Of a DNA stretch of 64,000 bases, positions 20,547 through 30,617 are shown piece by piece. The DNA comes from Subtercola vilae (GTDB lineage: Bacteria > Actinomycetota > Actinomycetes > Actinomycetales > Microbacteriaceae). A model generated the notes under the pieces. The model saw only the letters and a program-made list of their open reading frames with translations. It did not search any database and had not been told where the DNA came from. Positions within the stretch are counted from its first letter, which is position 1. The number at the start of each line of letters is the position of its first letter. The translations under genes and the position numbers were made by a program. The stretch spans positions 62,001 to 126,000 of the forward strand of contig NZ_QYRT01000009.1 in NCBI RefSeq assembly GCF_004923255.1, in the 5' to 3' direction.

Positions 20547-21653
20547 ATGCCTGGAGTGAGCGCCTTCGACGCCGACGTCGTAGTGGTGGGCGGCGGCCCG
20601 GTGGGGCTCGCAGCGGCCATCGGGGCGCGTCTGGCCGGTCTCAGCGTGATCGTCGTCGAACCGAGAGTGGCGCCCGTGCAGAAGGCCTGCGGCGAGGGGC
20701 TGATGCCGGCGGCGGTTGACGAACTTCGGCGGCTCGGGGTGGCGGTGGCCGGGCATCCGATCGCCGGAATCACCTACCGTGACGCCCGCCGCTCGGTCTC
20801 GCACCGGTTCGGCGGCGAGGCCGGGCGCGGGGTGCAGCGCGTCGATCTGTCGGGCCTACTGACGGCGCGTGCAGAGCAGCTCGGAGTGCTCTTTCGGGTG
20901 GGCCGGGCCGAGACGCTGGTTCAGGATGCCCGCTCGATCACGCTCGGGCTCACGGGTTCGTCGACCCTCCGTGCCCGCTGGTTGCTCGGCAGCGACGGCC
21001 TGCACTCCACCGTGCGCACCCTCGCGGGGCTCGATCACGCCGCCATACCGTCGCCTGCAGCGCGGCGGTATGGGTTGCGGCAGCACTTTCACATCGCTCC
21101 GTGGAGCGACTTCGTCGAGGTCTACTGGAGCCCAGGGTTCGAGGTCTACGTCACCCCGGTGGGCGACCGGATGATCGGGGTCGCGATGCTCGGCCCCCGC
21201 GGTCTCGACTTCGCTGAGGCCGTGCGTTCGGTACCGGCGCTCGCGGCGGTGAACGATCTGCAGCGGTTCGCGGCCGACACGCTGCAGGGTGCAGGCAGCC
21301 TGCGCCAGCGGGTGACGCGGCACTCGGAGGGAAGGGTGCTGCTGGTCGGCGACGCCTCGGGGTACATCGACGCGCTTACCGGCGAGGGCCTGCGCATCGG
21401 GTTTGCGCAGGCGGCGGCCGCGGTGGCGGCGATCGTGGCAGAGCAGGGGGAGGCCGACAGTCGAGCTGCAGAGTCCGCGCAGACCGTTGGCGCGGCCTAC
21501 GAACGCGGCTGGCGTCGGGTGAGCGGGCCCGCGAACAGGCTGACCACGGCGCTGCTTCTCGCGTCGCGATCGCCGCTGCGGGCATCCATTGTTCCACTGG
21601 CGGTTCGGGTTCCGAGACTGTTCGGAGCCGCTGTCGACCGCCTCGCCCGCTGA
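20547..21653 (+). CDS. FAD-dependent monooxygenase (geranylgeranyl-reductase-like)
   Basis: The 368-residue flavoprotein has an N-terminal FAD dinucleotide-binding motif (VVVVGGGPVGLAAAIGARLAGLSVIVVEP), the CGEGLMP segment typical of geranylgeranyl reductase-type hydroxylases, the DG motif (LLGSDGLHSTVR) and the second FAD motif (LVGDASGYIDALTGEGLRIG). It starts 5 bases after the methyltransferase gene. By comparison with SrsC it probably hydroxylates the resorcinolic lipid ring on the way to a quinone. That role rests on synteny and family. Confidence 0.92.
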   Translation: MPGVSAFDADVVVVGGGPVGLAAAIGARLAGLSVIVVEPRVAPVQKACGEGLMPAAVDELRRLGVAVAGHPIAGITYRDARRSVSHRFGGEAGRGVQRVDLSGLLTARAEQLGVLFRVGRAETLVQDARSITLGLTGSSTLRARWLLGSDGLHSTVRTLAGLDHAAIPSPAARRYGLRQHFHIAPWSDFVEVYWSPGFEVYVTPVGDRMIGVAMLGPRGLDFAEAVRSVPALAAVNDLQRFAADTLQGAGSLRQRVTRHSEGRVLLVGDASGYIDALTGEGLRIGFAQAAAAVAAIVAEQGEADSRAAESAQTVGAAYERGWRRVSGPANRLTTALLLASRSPLRASIVPLAVRVPRLFGAAVDRLAR

Positions 21654-21707
21654 GTGCGCCTGCACGCCACATCGCCCGCTGAGTGCGCCTGCACCCCACA
21701 TCGCCCG
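21643..21707. repeat. 29-bp tandem direct repeat spanning a stop codon
   Basis: A 29-base unit beginning TCGCCCGCTGAGTGCGCCTG starts at 21643 and again at 21672, with one difference (ACGCC against ACCCC). A third start (TCGCCCG) at 21701 is cut short. The first copy contains the TGA stop of the FAD gene at 21651-21653, so the repeat arose from, or grew into, the end of that gene. I did not see this unit elsewhere in the window. Confidence 0.8.
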
Positions 21708-21772
21708 GGAGTGGGCTGGGAGTTGCCGTCAAGGGGCCGGGGGTCGGCCGCCGCGAGGCAGAGACTAGGAGG

Positions 21773-22693
21773 GTGAACGTTTTTCCTGAGAGCATGCGCA
21801 ACCGGTTGCGGTCGACCTTCACCGGGCAGCTCGAAGGCCAGCCCGAGTGGGTACTGAACCTCGATCGGGGTGACGACGCCGGGTTCTTCGCGCCGGGTTC
21901 GGCCACGTGGGCGGTGCACGGTCAGACGGCCACCATCGTCGCCGGTGTTCGTGCGCTGCTGATGCAGGCGCTGCACCCGGGAGCCATGGCCGGGGTGCAC
22001 GACCATTCCAGGTACAAGGAAGACCCGCTGGGGCGTCTGGCCGGAACCATCCGCTGGATCTTCACCGTCAGCTACGCCGACACCGAAACCGCTGTTGCGA
22101 CCTCGAACTGGGTGCTGAAGCTGCACGAGCGCGTGGTGGGCACCTACCTCGACGCCCAGAACGTCGAGAGCCCGTACGCGGCGAACGACCCCGAGTTGCT
22201 CTCGTGGGTGCATCTGGCGTTCACCGACTCGTTTCTGGCCACGGCGAAGCTCTGGTCTGGGCCGATTCCCGGCGGCGCCGACGCCTACGTTCGCGAGTGG
22301 GCGAAGGCCGGGGAGCTGATGGGGGTGCCGAACCCGCCGCGGTCAGAGGCCGAGCTGCGCGACCAGCTGCACGCGTTCGTCGAGGCCGGAGTACTGAAGA
22401 GCGACGACAGGGTCGCCGAGGCGGTGAAGTTCATTCGCCGGCCACCGCTCGCACGAGCACTGATGCCGGGGTACGCCGTGCTCTTCGAGGGCGCCGTCTC
22501 CTCTATTCCAGGCGAATATCGCCGGATGCTCGGCCTCACCCCCGCGCACATCGGCCCACTGCAGCTGCCCACCATCGGGGCCACCGGGCTGGTGCTGAAG
22601 GTGATCGGCAGCATGCTCGGCGCAGACAAGCCGAGCGAGCTCGCTGCCCGGCGCCGCCTCACGCGCCTCGGCCTGCTCGAGGGTGCCGCGTAG
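21773..22693 (+). CDS. DUF2236 (MpaB-like oxygenase) family protein
   Basis: The 306-residue protein belongs to the DUF2236 family, which includes the MpaB/latex-clearing-protein heme oxygenases. The family hallmark is ALLMQALHPGAMAGVHDHSRY, with histidines that bind heme in characterised members, followed by RLAGTIRWIF and the C-terminal WVHLAFTDSF and MPGYAVLF blocks. The substrate is unknown. The GTG at 21773 is directly preceded by AGGAGG, unusually close; the alternative ATG at 21794 has no ribosome site. It follows the PKS operon by 119 bases and may not belong to it. Confidence 0.85.
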   Translation: MNVFPESMRNRLRSTFTGQLEGQPEWVLNLDRGDDAGFFAPGSATWAVHGQTATIVAGVRALLMQALHPGAMAGVHDHSRYKEDPLGRLAGTIRWIFTVSYADTETAVATSNWVLKLHERVVGTYLDAQNVESPYAANDPELLSWVHLAFTDSFLATAKLWSGPIPGGADAYVREWAKAGELMGVPNPPRSEAELRDQLHAFVEAGVLKSDDRVAEAVKFIRRPPLARALMPGYAVLFEGAVSSIPGEYRRMLGLTPAHIGPLQLPTIGATGLVLKVIGSMLGADKPSELAARRRLTRLGLLEGAA

Positions 22694-22741
22694 CCGCAGC
22701 CGGCGCACGCATGACGCCGGCCCGCAGTAGCTCAGCGTACC

Positions 22742-22984
22742 TCAGCGAAAGCGCATGGTCGGCGGCATCGGCTTCGGAGGTTCAGAGAGCTTCCGCAGCC
22801 GCCGCCGCTCGAGGCGGGCCGACACCACCATGACCAGCGCGAACACGATGCCCGCCATCATCACGATGAGCAACACCGGGCCGTACAGACCGTGGGTCAC
22901 TGCGTTGGCGACGGCAGCGCCCACCGTGACGAACGACCCGAGAAAGCCGAGCAGCGAGAATCGCGTGGCGCGGTCGAGGTTCAC
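22742..22984 (-). CDS. Small two-helix membrane protein
   Basis: The 80-residue protein has two hydrophobic segments (about residues 9-29 and 34-54) and a basic, Pro-rich C-terminal tail (ARLERRRLRKLSEPPKPMPP). Its GTG start is 6 bases after the aldo/keto reductase stop on the same strand, so the two are probably one transcript. I do not recognise a family, and the function is unknown. Confidence 0.65.
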   Translation of the reverse strand: MNLDRATRFSLLGFLGSFVTVGAAVANAVTHGLYGPVLLIVMMAGIVFALVMVVSARLERRRLRKLSEPPKPMPPTMRFR

Positions 22985-22990
22985 GGTCGG

Positions 22991-23995
22991 TCAGGCCAGT
23001 CGGCTGGCCGGCGAGGTGGTCTTCGCCGGGTCGCGCTCGACGATGTCGCCCAACGCCTCGTCGATGGCGGTGAGCACGGCGGCCTCGAGCTTCACTCCGG
23101 CGGCCGCCACGTTCGACGCGATCTGCTCGGGTTTGGATGCCCCGATGATGGCCGACGCCACGTTGGGGTTCTGCAGCACCCACGCCACCGCGAGCTGCGC
23201 CATGGTGAGCCCCACCTCATCGGCGATGGGCTGCAGTTTCTGCACCCGCTCGAGGGTCTCGTCGCGCAGCCAGTTCTTGATCATCTCGTCGCCACCTTTG
23301 CTGTCGGTGGCGCGTGAGCCCTCGGGAACAGGCGCGCCCGGCTTGTACTTGCCGGTCAGCACACCCTGCGCCACAGGTGACCAGACGACCTGCGAGATGC
23401 CGAGTTCTTCTGAGGCGGGAACCACGTCGCTCTCGATGACGCGCCAGAGCATCGAGTACTGCGGCTGGTTCGAGATGAGCTGAAAACCGAGCTTCGAGGC
23501 GAGGGCGGAGGCCTCGCGCAGCTGCGGCGCCGTCCACTCGCTCACGCCGATGTACAGCGCCTTGCCCGCCCGCACGATGTCGGCGAACGCTGTCATCGTC
23601 TCTTCGAGCGGGGTCTCGTAGTCGTAGCGGTGGGCCTGGTAGAGGTCGACGTAGTCGGTGCGCAGGCGCTTCAGCGAGCCGTCGATCGATTCGAAGATGT
23701 GCTTGCGCGACAGACCGGTGTCGTTGTGCCCCTTCGGGCCGGTGGGAAAGTACACCTTGGTGAAGATCTCGACCGACGCACGGCGCTCGTTCTTCAGCGC
23801 CTTGCCGAGCACCTCTTCTGCCACGGTGTTCGCGTAGGCGTCTGCGGTGTCGAATGTGGTGATGCCCGCTTCGAGCGCGGCCCGCACGCTGAGCTTGGCG
23901 ATGTCATTCTCAACCTGCGAACCGTGCGTGAGCCAGTTGCCGTAGGTGATTTCTGAAACCTTGAGTCCGCTGTTGCCGAGATACCTGAAGTCCAT
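22991..23995 (-). CDS. Aldo/keto reductase (AKR, Kv-beta-like)
   Basis: This is a 334-residue TIM-barrel NADPH-dependent oxidoreductase. The catalytic tetrad is visible: Asp and Tyr in TFDTADAYANTVAEEVLG, Lys in EIFTKV, and His in LYQAHRYD. The cofactor end has SAIIGASKPEQIASNV. N-terminal MDFRYLGNSGLKVSEITYGNW is typical of the Kv-beta/AKR6-like group. The substrate is unknown. Confidence 0.95.
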   Translation of the reverse strand: MDFRYLGNSGLKVSEITYGNWLTHGSQVENDIAKLSVRAALEAGITTFDTADAYANTVAEEVLGKALKNERRASVEIFTKVYFPTGPKGHNDTGLSRKHIFESIDGSLKRLRTDYVDLYQAHRYDYETPLEETMTAFADIVRAGKALYIGVSEWTAPQLREASALASKLGFQLISNQPQYSMLWRVIESDVVPASEELGISQVVWSPVAQGVLTGKYKPGAPVPEGSRATDSKGGDEMIKNWLRDETLERVQKLQPIADEVGLTMAQLAVAWVLQNPNVASAIIGASKPEQIASNVAAAGVKLEAAVLTAIDEALGDIVERDPAKTTSPASRLA

Positions 23996-24013
23996 GCTTC
24001 AAACGCTACCCCC

Positions 24014-26857
24014 TCAACGGCCGAGCCCCATGCGGGCGATGCCCAGCAGTGATTCTCCGGGGAGAAAAGCGCGGGTCAGTGCCAGTGCGATCTTCGGCAG
24101 ATCGCCCTCGTCGCGAAACAGCAGGCTCATGCGTTCGTAGCGCGGGTTGAACTTGGTCTTGAAGTTGTGCAGCGACTGAAAACCGTAGAGCGGTTCGAGC
24201 GCGGTGCCGAGCGAGTCGAGTACGGCGTCGATGCCCGTGGGCTGGTAGTCGGCCCCGTGCGCGAGGGGCGCTCCCGAGAGCGAGACGAACAGGGCGCCCT
24301 CGGCCTGAAATGCCAGGCACGACGACGCGATGAGAAACTCCATCACCAGCTTGAACCCGTCGTCACGCCGGCGCATCAGGTCGAGGGTCCAGCCGCGAAT
24401 CGTGCCGTCGGCGCCATATACCGGCAACCACGAGAGCACTCCGTGCACCGTTCCCGACTCGTCCAGCGCCAGCGCGGTCTTCACGTGTGGGTCGAGCGCC
24501 TCGTCGACGCCACCCAGCGTGAACCCCATCTCGGGCAGCGCTTTGTCGCCCACCCATTCCTCAGAGATGGCGCGCACCTGCGACACGACAGCCCACGGTT
24601 CGTCAGCCAGCGCGGTCATGCGAAAACTGATGTTCTCGCGCTCGGCTCTGTTCAGCGCCGACCGGATGCCCTGCCATTTCTTTCCCGTCATCTCGAGCGT
24701 GGGCAGGTCGATGATGGTGTCTTCCGCGACCTGCAGGTTTGCCCAATCGGTGGGTGCGGCATCCAGTACCGTGTCAGACACCGAGAAGAGACACGGCGCC
24801 AACCCGATGCGCTCGCACTCGGCCACGAACTCCACGATGGTCTGTGCGAGCTTCTCGGGTGGCCCAACAGGGTCACCGAGGGCGATGGCCACGCCGGAGT
24901 GGCGCTGGTAGGCCACGAAACTCTCGCCATCGGCCGTGATGAAATACGAGTTGGCGGGCCACATGGTCATCCACGACAGGGTTCCGCCGCCGTCGGTGGT
25001 GAGAATCTCGAGCGGGCTCGCGGCGGCCGTGGCATTGCGCACGACCCGTCTCGACCGGCGAAGCGGCACCCGGTATGCGCGGTGCCCGAGCAGAAAAATG
25101 ACGAGCAGGGCGATCCAGAGCGCCGAGTTGGCCATGGCCGTGAAGAGGTCGGCAGGAAAGTCGAGGGCGACGATGGCGTAGATGGCGAGCCCCACGAACT
25201 CGAGCACGTTCAGGGCGCCCAGAATGACGCCGAGAACCCACGGCAACCGATGGCCGAGGCGGATGCCGTTCGCGATGAACGCGATGATGATGACGTCGAC
25301 GGCGACATCGATCCACACGCTCGTGTCAGAGGTCGTGGCCCGCAGAGAGTCGTCGGTGGGAAAGAGCGTTCCGATGACTTCGACCGCCGCCAGAATGACC
25401 AGGCTGGCGAACGCGAGGATGCGCCACTCCCGTGCGCTCGGACGCCCGGCGGGATGCGCCCGGTCGAGTACAAACGGAGCAACCAGCATCACGACGGCGA
25501 CACCCAGGAAGTGTTCGAGGTCGGCGAGAGTGCCGAGGTAGATCAGAGAGACCGTTACATACGCGAGCAGGGCGAACCGCAGACGCAGCCGCCATGGCGC
25601 ACGCACGGTGATGAGCGCGGCGGCCAGGCACGCCAGCACCCCGCCCGACGGCCCTACGTCGTAGTGCGAGGCCAGGTCGGCCGCCCAGGCGCTGTCGAAC
25701 GAGCGCGCCGCCAGCAGCACGAAGAGCGTGCCAGAGACGGCGGCGATCTGGCCGCCGGCGAAGATGCCGAATGCGCGCAGCGTTCCGAACTTCACTTCGG
25801 CCCAGCCCACTGCCACGACGATGCCGATCAGAATGAGGGCGTACTGAATGGGAACCTGCGACAAGAACGTGCCCGTGATCAGCGTGTACCAGTGCCCGTC
25901 GAGAAACGACGGAACCCCGTAGGCCACATCGTGGTACCAGCTGCGGCGTGCAATCGGGCTCCACAGGGCTCCGGTCGCGAGGGCAACCACCACAAAAGCG
26001 CCGAGCAGCCCGGCGGTGAACGGGGTGCGCCTGGCGGCCCGGGCGAGCGGGGCGAACACGGTGGTGACGGCCGACCGGATGCCCCGCAGCGGCTTCTCGC
26101 CCGAGTGCATGCCGGCGGCGCTCGCGAGCGGGCTGAGGCTGCCGTCGGGCTCGAACAGATCGGCCATTTCGAGGGGCGCGGGGGTGGTATCGGAATCGGG
26201 TGTGCTGCCGTCGGCACTCCCGGCTGCACCAACGGCAGTTGTCGACGAGCCCGCTGCGGCGGCTGCCGCCGTGTTTCGCCGGTACACCACGGTGATCGCC
26301 ACCACCACGATCGCCACCGCCACGGCGACGAGCGCGATCCAACTGAATTGGTGGATGATCGCCACCGCGGCCCGCCCCAGGGAGTAGACGATGGTGGTTA
26401 CGGCCCCGGCCCAGAGCACTGCGCCGGTGGCATTCGCGGCGAGGAAGCGGCGGTAGGGCATCCGGAGCGTACCGGCGAGAGGCCCGACGAGAATGCGCAG
26501 GAACGCGACGAACCGCCCCCCGACGACAGCCCACGCGCCCCAGCGGTTCATGCCGGCGATGGCGCGGTGAATCTGCTCGGCGCCGAACTGTTTCGGAAAT
26601 CTGCGCGCGCCGACCGTGAGCAGCCGAACACCGAACCGCCGCCCGATCAGGTACCCGATGGAGTCGCCGAGCACCGCGCCGATGACGGCCGAGGTAGCGA
26701 CGAACCACGGTGAGACGTGCCCGTCGATCGAAAGCAGGGTGGCGGCGATGAGAACCGTTTCGCCCGGCAGCGGAATTCCGATGCTTTCGACTGCCACGAA
26801 GAAGGCCACCACGAGTAGTACGGCAAGCGGGGGAATCGTGGCCAGCCATGCGATCAT
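24014..26857 (-). CDS. DedA / rhomboid-like / DUF2156 (MprF-type transferase) fusion protein
   Basis: This is one 947-residue protein in three parts. Residues 1-195 are a DedA/SNARE-associated membrane domain (VESIGIPLPGETVL, GDSIGYLIGRRFG, GGRFVAFLRILVGPLAGTLRMPYRRF). Residues about 196-275 are a low-complexity linker. Residues about 280-600 are a polytopic rhomboid-like domain with WYTLITGTFLSQ, GPSGG (Ser404) and LEHFLG (His449). Residues about 612-930 are a soluble DUF2156 domain as in MprF/LysX lysyl-phosphatidylglycerol synthases (FITADGESFVAYQRHSGVAIALGDPVG, KKWQGIRSALNRAER, FVSLSGAPLAH, SLHNFKTKFNPRYE). MprF transfers an amino acid from aminoacyl-tRNA to phosphatidylglycerol, and DedA proteins are linked to lipid flipping. 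A synthesis-plus-flip machine is plausible but unproven. The ATG at 26857 has AAGGGG 7 bases upstream. Confidence 0.88.
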   Translation of the reverse strand: MIAWLATIPPLAVLLVVAFFVAVESIGIPLPGETVLIAATLLSIDGHVSPWFVATSAVIGAVLGDSIGYLIGRRFGVRLLTVGARRFPKQFGAEQIHRAIAGMNRWGAWAVVGGRFVAFLRILVGPLAGTLRMPYRRFLAANATGAVLWAGAVTTIVYSLGRAAVAIIHQFSWIALVAVAVAIVVVAITVVYRRNTAAAAAAGSSTTAVGAAGSADGSTPDSDTTPAPLEMADLFEPDGSLSPLASAAGMHSGEKPLRGIRSAVTTVFAPLARAARRTPFTAGLLGAFVVVALATGALWSPIARRSWYHDVAYGVPSFLDGHWYTLITGTFLSQVPIQYALILIGIVVAVGWAEVKFGTLRAFGIFAGGQIAAVSGTLFVLLAARSFDSAWAADLASHYDVGPSGGVLACLAAALITVRAPWRLRLRFALLAYVTVSLIYLGTLADLEHFLGVAVVMLVAPFVLDRAHPAGRPSAREWRILAFASLVILAAVEVIGTLFPTDDSLRATTSDTSVWIDVAVDVIIIAFIANGIRLGHRLPWVLGVILGALNVLEFVGLAIYAIVALDFPADLFTAMANSALWIALLVIFLLGHRAYRVPLRRSRRVVRNATAAASPLEILTTDGGGTLSWMTMWPANSYFITADGESFVAYQRHSGVAIALGDPVGPPEKLAQTIVEFVAECERIGLAPCLFSVSDTVLDAAPTDWANLQVAEDTIIDLPTLEMTGKKWQGIRSALNRAERENISFRMTALADEPWAVVSQVRAISEEWVGDKALPEMGFTLGGVDEALDPHVKTALALDESGTVHGVLSWLPVYGADGTIRGWTLDLMRRRDDGFKLVMEFLIASSCLAFQAEGALFVSLSGAPLAHGADYQPTGIDAVLDSLGTALEPLYGFQSLHNFKTKFNPRYERMSLLFRDEGDLPKIALALTRAFLPGESLLGIARMGLGR

Positions 26858-26968
26858 GCCCACACCCCTTTGGTTCTCTGCGGAGCGCGACTCCCCGTGG
26901 GTTTCCATGATAGGTCGGTGGCGCTGCGAGCAGCAGCACCCGGGCAGCCGGGCTGCGAGAATGGAGTC

Positions 26969-28606
<1,638 letters not shown>

Positions 28607-28608
28607 GC

Positions 28609-29157
28609 GTGAGCGCCCAACACTACGTCGGCCTCGTGCGCGGCATCAACGTCGGGCCGACCACGCGTGTGGCGATGGCCGACTTCCGCCAGGTGTTCGA
28701 GTCGCTCGGCTTCGCCGACGTGAAGACTCTGCTGCAGAGCGGCAACGTCGTCTTCACAACCGACCGCATGCTGACGGCCGACGATACGGCGGCGGTCGAA
28801 CGAGACTTTCACGCAGCAACGGGTCTCAAAGCCGGGTTCGTCATTCTGGCGGCTGCACGTTTTCACGAGATCGTCGCGGCGAACCCGCTGCAGAGCATTG
28901 CCGCCGACCCATCGAAAGCGGTCGTCACGTTCGTGCCGGGGGCTCTGGATGCCCAGAGCATCGCCCTTCCCGACCCCGCCGCCACTCTGCCCGAAGTTCT
29001 CGCGCTCGGCGACGGCGCCGTCTACTCATGGCACCCCGAAGGCATCTCGAACTCGCGCCTGCCGGTCTCGTTCTGGAAGCAGCTGGGCCCCGTCTACACC
29101 GCCCGTAACCTCAACACGGCCGCGAAGCTCCAGGCGCTGCTCGACGAGCGCGCCTGA
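28609..29157 (+). CDS. DUF1697 domain-containing protein
   Basis: The 182-residue protein is a clear DUF1697 member: YVGLVRGINVG, MADFRQVFESLGFADVKTLLQSGNVVF, HEIVAANPL and SRLPVSFWKQLGPVYTARNLNT are the family blocks. The role is unknown. The GTG at 28609 follows the ABC-F stop with 2 bases between, so the pair is co-transcribed. Confidence 0.92.
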   Translation: MSAQHYVGLVRGINVGPTTRVAMADFRQVFESLGFADVKTLLQSGNVVFTTDRMLTADDTAAVERDFHAATGLKAGFVILAAARFHEIVAANPLQSIAADPSKAVVTFVPGALDAQSIALPDPAATLPEVLALGDGAVYSWHPEGISNSRLPVSFWKQLGPVYTARNLNTAAKLQALLDERA

Positions 29158-29173
29158 GCGCGGGCAGGATCCA

Positions 29174-29220
29174 CTGAGCCTCGCTGATCCGGCTGAGCCT
29201 CGCTGAGCCCGGCTGAGCCG
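29174..29220. repeat. Short GAGCC-rich tandem repeat before dinB
   Basis: The unit CTGAGCCTCGCTGATCCGG (29174-29192) is followed by CTGAGCCTCGCTGAGCCCGG (29193-29212) and a partial CTGAGCCG. It sits in the gap between the DUF1697 gene and dinB. It looks like a degenerate slippage repeat. Confidence 0.65.
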
Positions 29221-29255
29221 CCGCGATGTCGGTGGCGCAGCATAGGCTGGAGGGT

Positions 29256-30578
29256 ATGGCCGAGGGAGCGAAGCGAGCAGCGGGGTGGGCGTCGAAGCCC
29301 GTGCGGCAGGCGGCGTCCGCAGCCCGGCCACGGGTGTTCGGTGGCGGTGAAGACGACGGCAGTGCGACCATGCTGCACATCGACATGGATGCCTTCTTCG
29401 CGTCAGTAGAACTGCTCGAGCATCCAGAACTCGTCGGAAAAGCGGTGATCATCGGCCACGCGGGTGGGCGCGGAGTGGTGACCTCGGCGACGTATGAGGC
29501 GCGGCGGTTCGGTGTACATTCGGCGATGCCGGTGGCTCGGGCGTTGCAGCTGTGCCCGCATGCCGTGGTGCTTCCGGGGCACATGGAGAAGTACAAGCGG
29601 TTCTCGGGCGAGGTGATGCGCATCTTTCGGAGCGTCACTCCGCTGGTCGAGCCGCTCAGCATCGACGAGGCGTTTCTCGACGTGGCCGGCGCCAAGCGGT
29701 TGCTCGGGCTGCCGTCGACCATCGGGGCGCTGGTGCGCGCGCAGGTCGAGGCCGAGACGGGGCTCACGTGCTCGGTGGGGGCTGCGTCGACGAAGTTCAT
29801 TGCCAAAATGGCGTCGGGGAGGGCGAAGCCCGACGGGATGCTCGTGATTCCGGCCGCAGAGACGCTCGCGTTTCTTCACCCGCTGCCCATCTCTGCCCTC
29901 TGGGGAGTCGGCGCGAGCACCGCCGAGTCGCTCAGCCGACTCGGCATCAAAACCGTCGGAGAGCTTGCGGCCACCCCGCTCGACACGCTCATCCGGCGGG
30001 TGGGGGAGGCGTCGGGAGCGAAACTTCACGCCCTCGCGTCGGGGCTCGACCCGCGTTCGGTGGTCACCGAGCGGGTCGAGAAGAGCATCGGGCACGAGAT
30101 CACGTTCGAGTTCGACGTGGCAGATGAGCAGAAAATCAGGCTCGAATTGTTGCGTCTGAGCGACCAGGTGGCCGTGCGGCTGCGTCGCGCGGGGCTGGCC
30201 GGCAAGACGGTCGCGCTGAAACTGAGGTTCACCGACTTCTCGACCATCACCAGGTCACGCACGCTCGCCGAGCCCACCGACCTGGCGCAGACCATCTCCG
30301 ACGCTTCGCGCGAGCTGTTCGCGGCGCTCGGGCCCGTCGACCAGCGTGTGCGCCTCATCGGCGTGCGCGTGGAGAACCTCGTGACGGCCGGCGACACCGT
30401 GCACCAGCCCTCCCTGTGGGACGACGAGTCTGCTCCGCCCTCCGGCTGGCGCGATGCCGAGGCCACCGCCGACCTCATCGCGGCCAAGTTCGGCCGCACC
30501 CTCCTCAAACGCGCCTCCCTCGTGCAGCCGGGCCCCCGCGACCGCCCGGCCGCCACCCCACAGCCGCCCACCCCCTGA
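29256..30578 (+). CDS. dinB: DNA polymerase IV (Y-family translesion polymerase)
   Basis: DinB is an error-prone polymerase that bypasses damaged bases. The palm holds MLHIDMDAFFASVE and SIDEAFLDV (the metal-binding Asp and Asp-Glu), and VTSATYEARRFGVHSAMP is the fingers motif. Helix-hairpin-helix thumb and little-finger domains follow. A QPSLWD-type beta-clamp binding motif (HQPSLWDD) is seen near residue 390. The 440-residue product has a 37-residue N-terminal extension before the palm. The ATG at 29256 follows GGAGGG very closely; an ATG at 29226 would add 10 residues. It is convergent with treZ. Confidence 0.95.
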   Translation: MAEGAKRAAGWASKPVRQAASAARPRVFGGGEDDGSATMLHIDMDAFFASVELLEHPELVGKAVIIGHAGGRGVVTSATYEARRFGVHSAMPVARALQLCPHAVVLPGHMEKYKRFSGEVMRIFRSVTPLVEPLSIDEAFLDVAGAKRLLGLPSTIGALVRAQVEAETGLTCSVGAASTKFIAKMASGRAKPDGMLVIPAAETLAFLHPLPISALWGVGASTAESLSRLGIKTVGELAATPLDTLIRRVGEASGAKLHALASGLDPRSVVTERVEKSIGHEITFEFDVADEQKIRLELLRLSDQVAVRLRRAGLAGKTVALKLRFTDFSTITRSRTLAEPTDLAQTISDASRELFAALGPVDQRVRLIGVRVENLVTAGDTVHQPSLWDDESAPPSGWRDAEATADLIAAKFGRTLLKRASLVQPGPRDRPAATPQPPTP

Positions 30579-30617
30579 ACCGCGTTTTTGCCCTCAGGGT
30601 TCGGAGTACGGACGGGG

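Noticed and set aside
21643-21707. CRISPR-like direct repeats
   Set aside because: The two 29-base units are contiguous with no spacers, and no cas gene is in the window.
24167-26713. An 848-codon open frame on the plus strand opposite the DedA/DUF2156 fusion gene
   Set aside because: It is a mirror of the GC-rich codon pattern of the real gene. Its translation is highly charged (Arg/Glu/Gly/His) with no recognisable domain.
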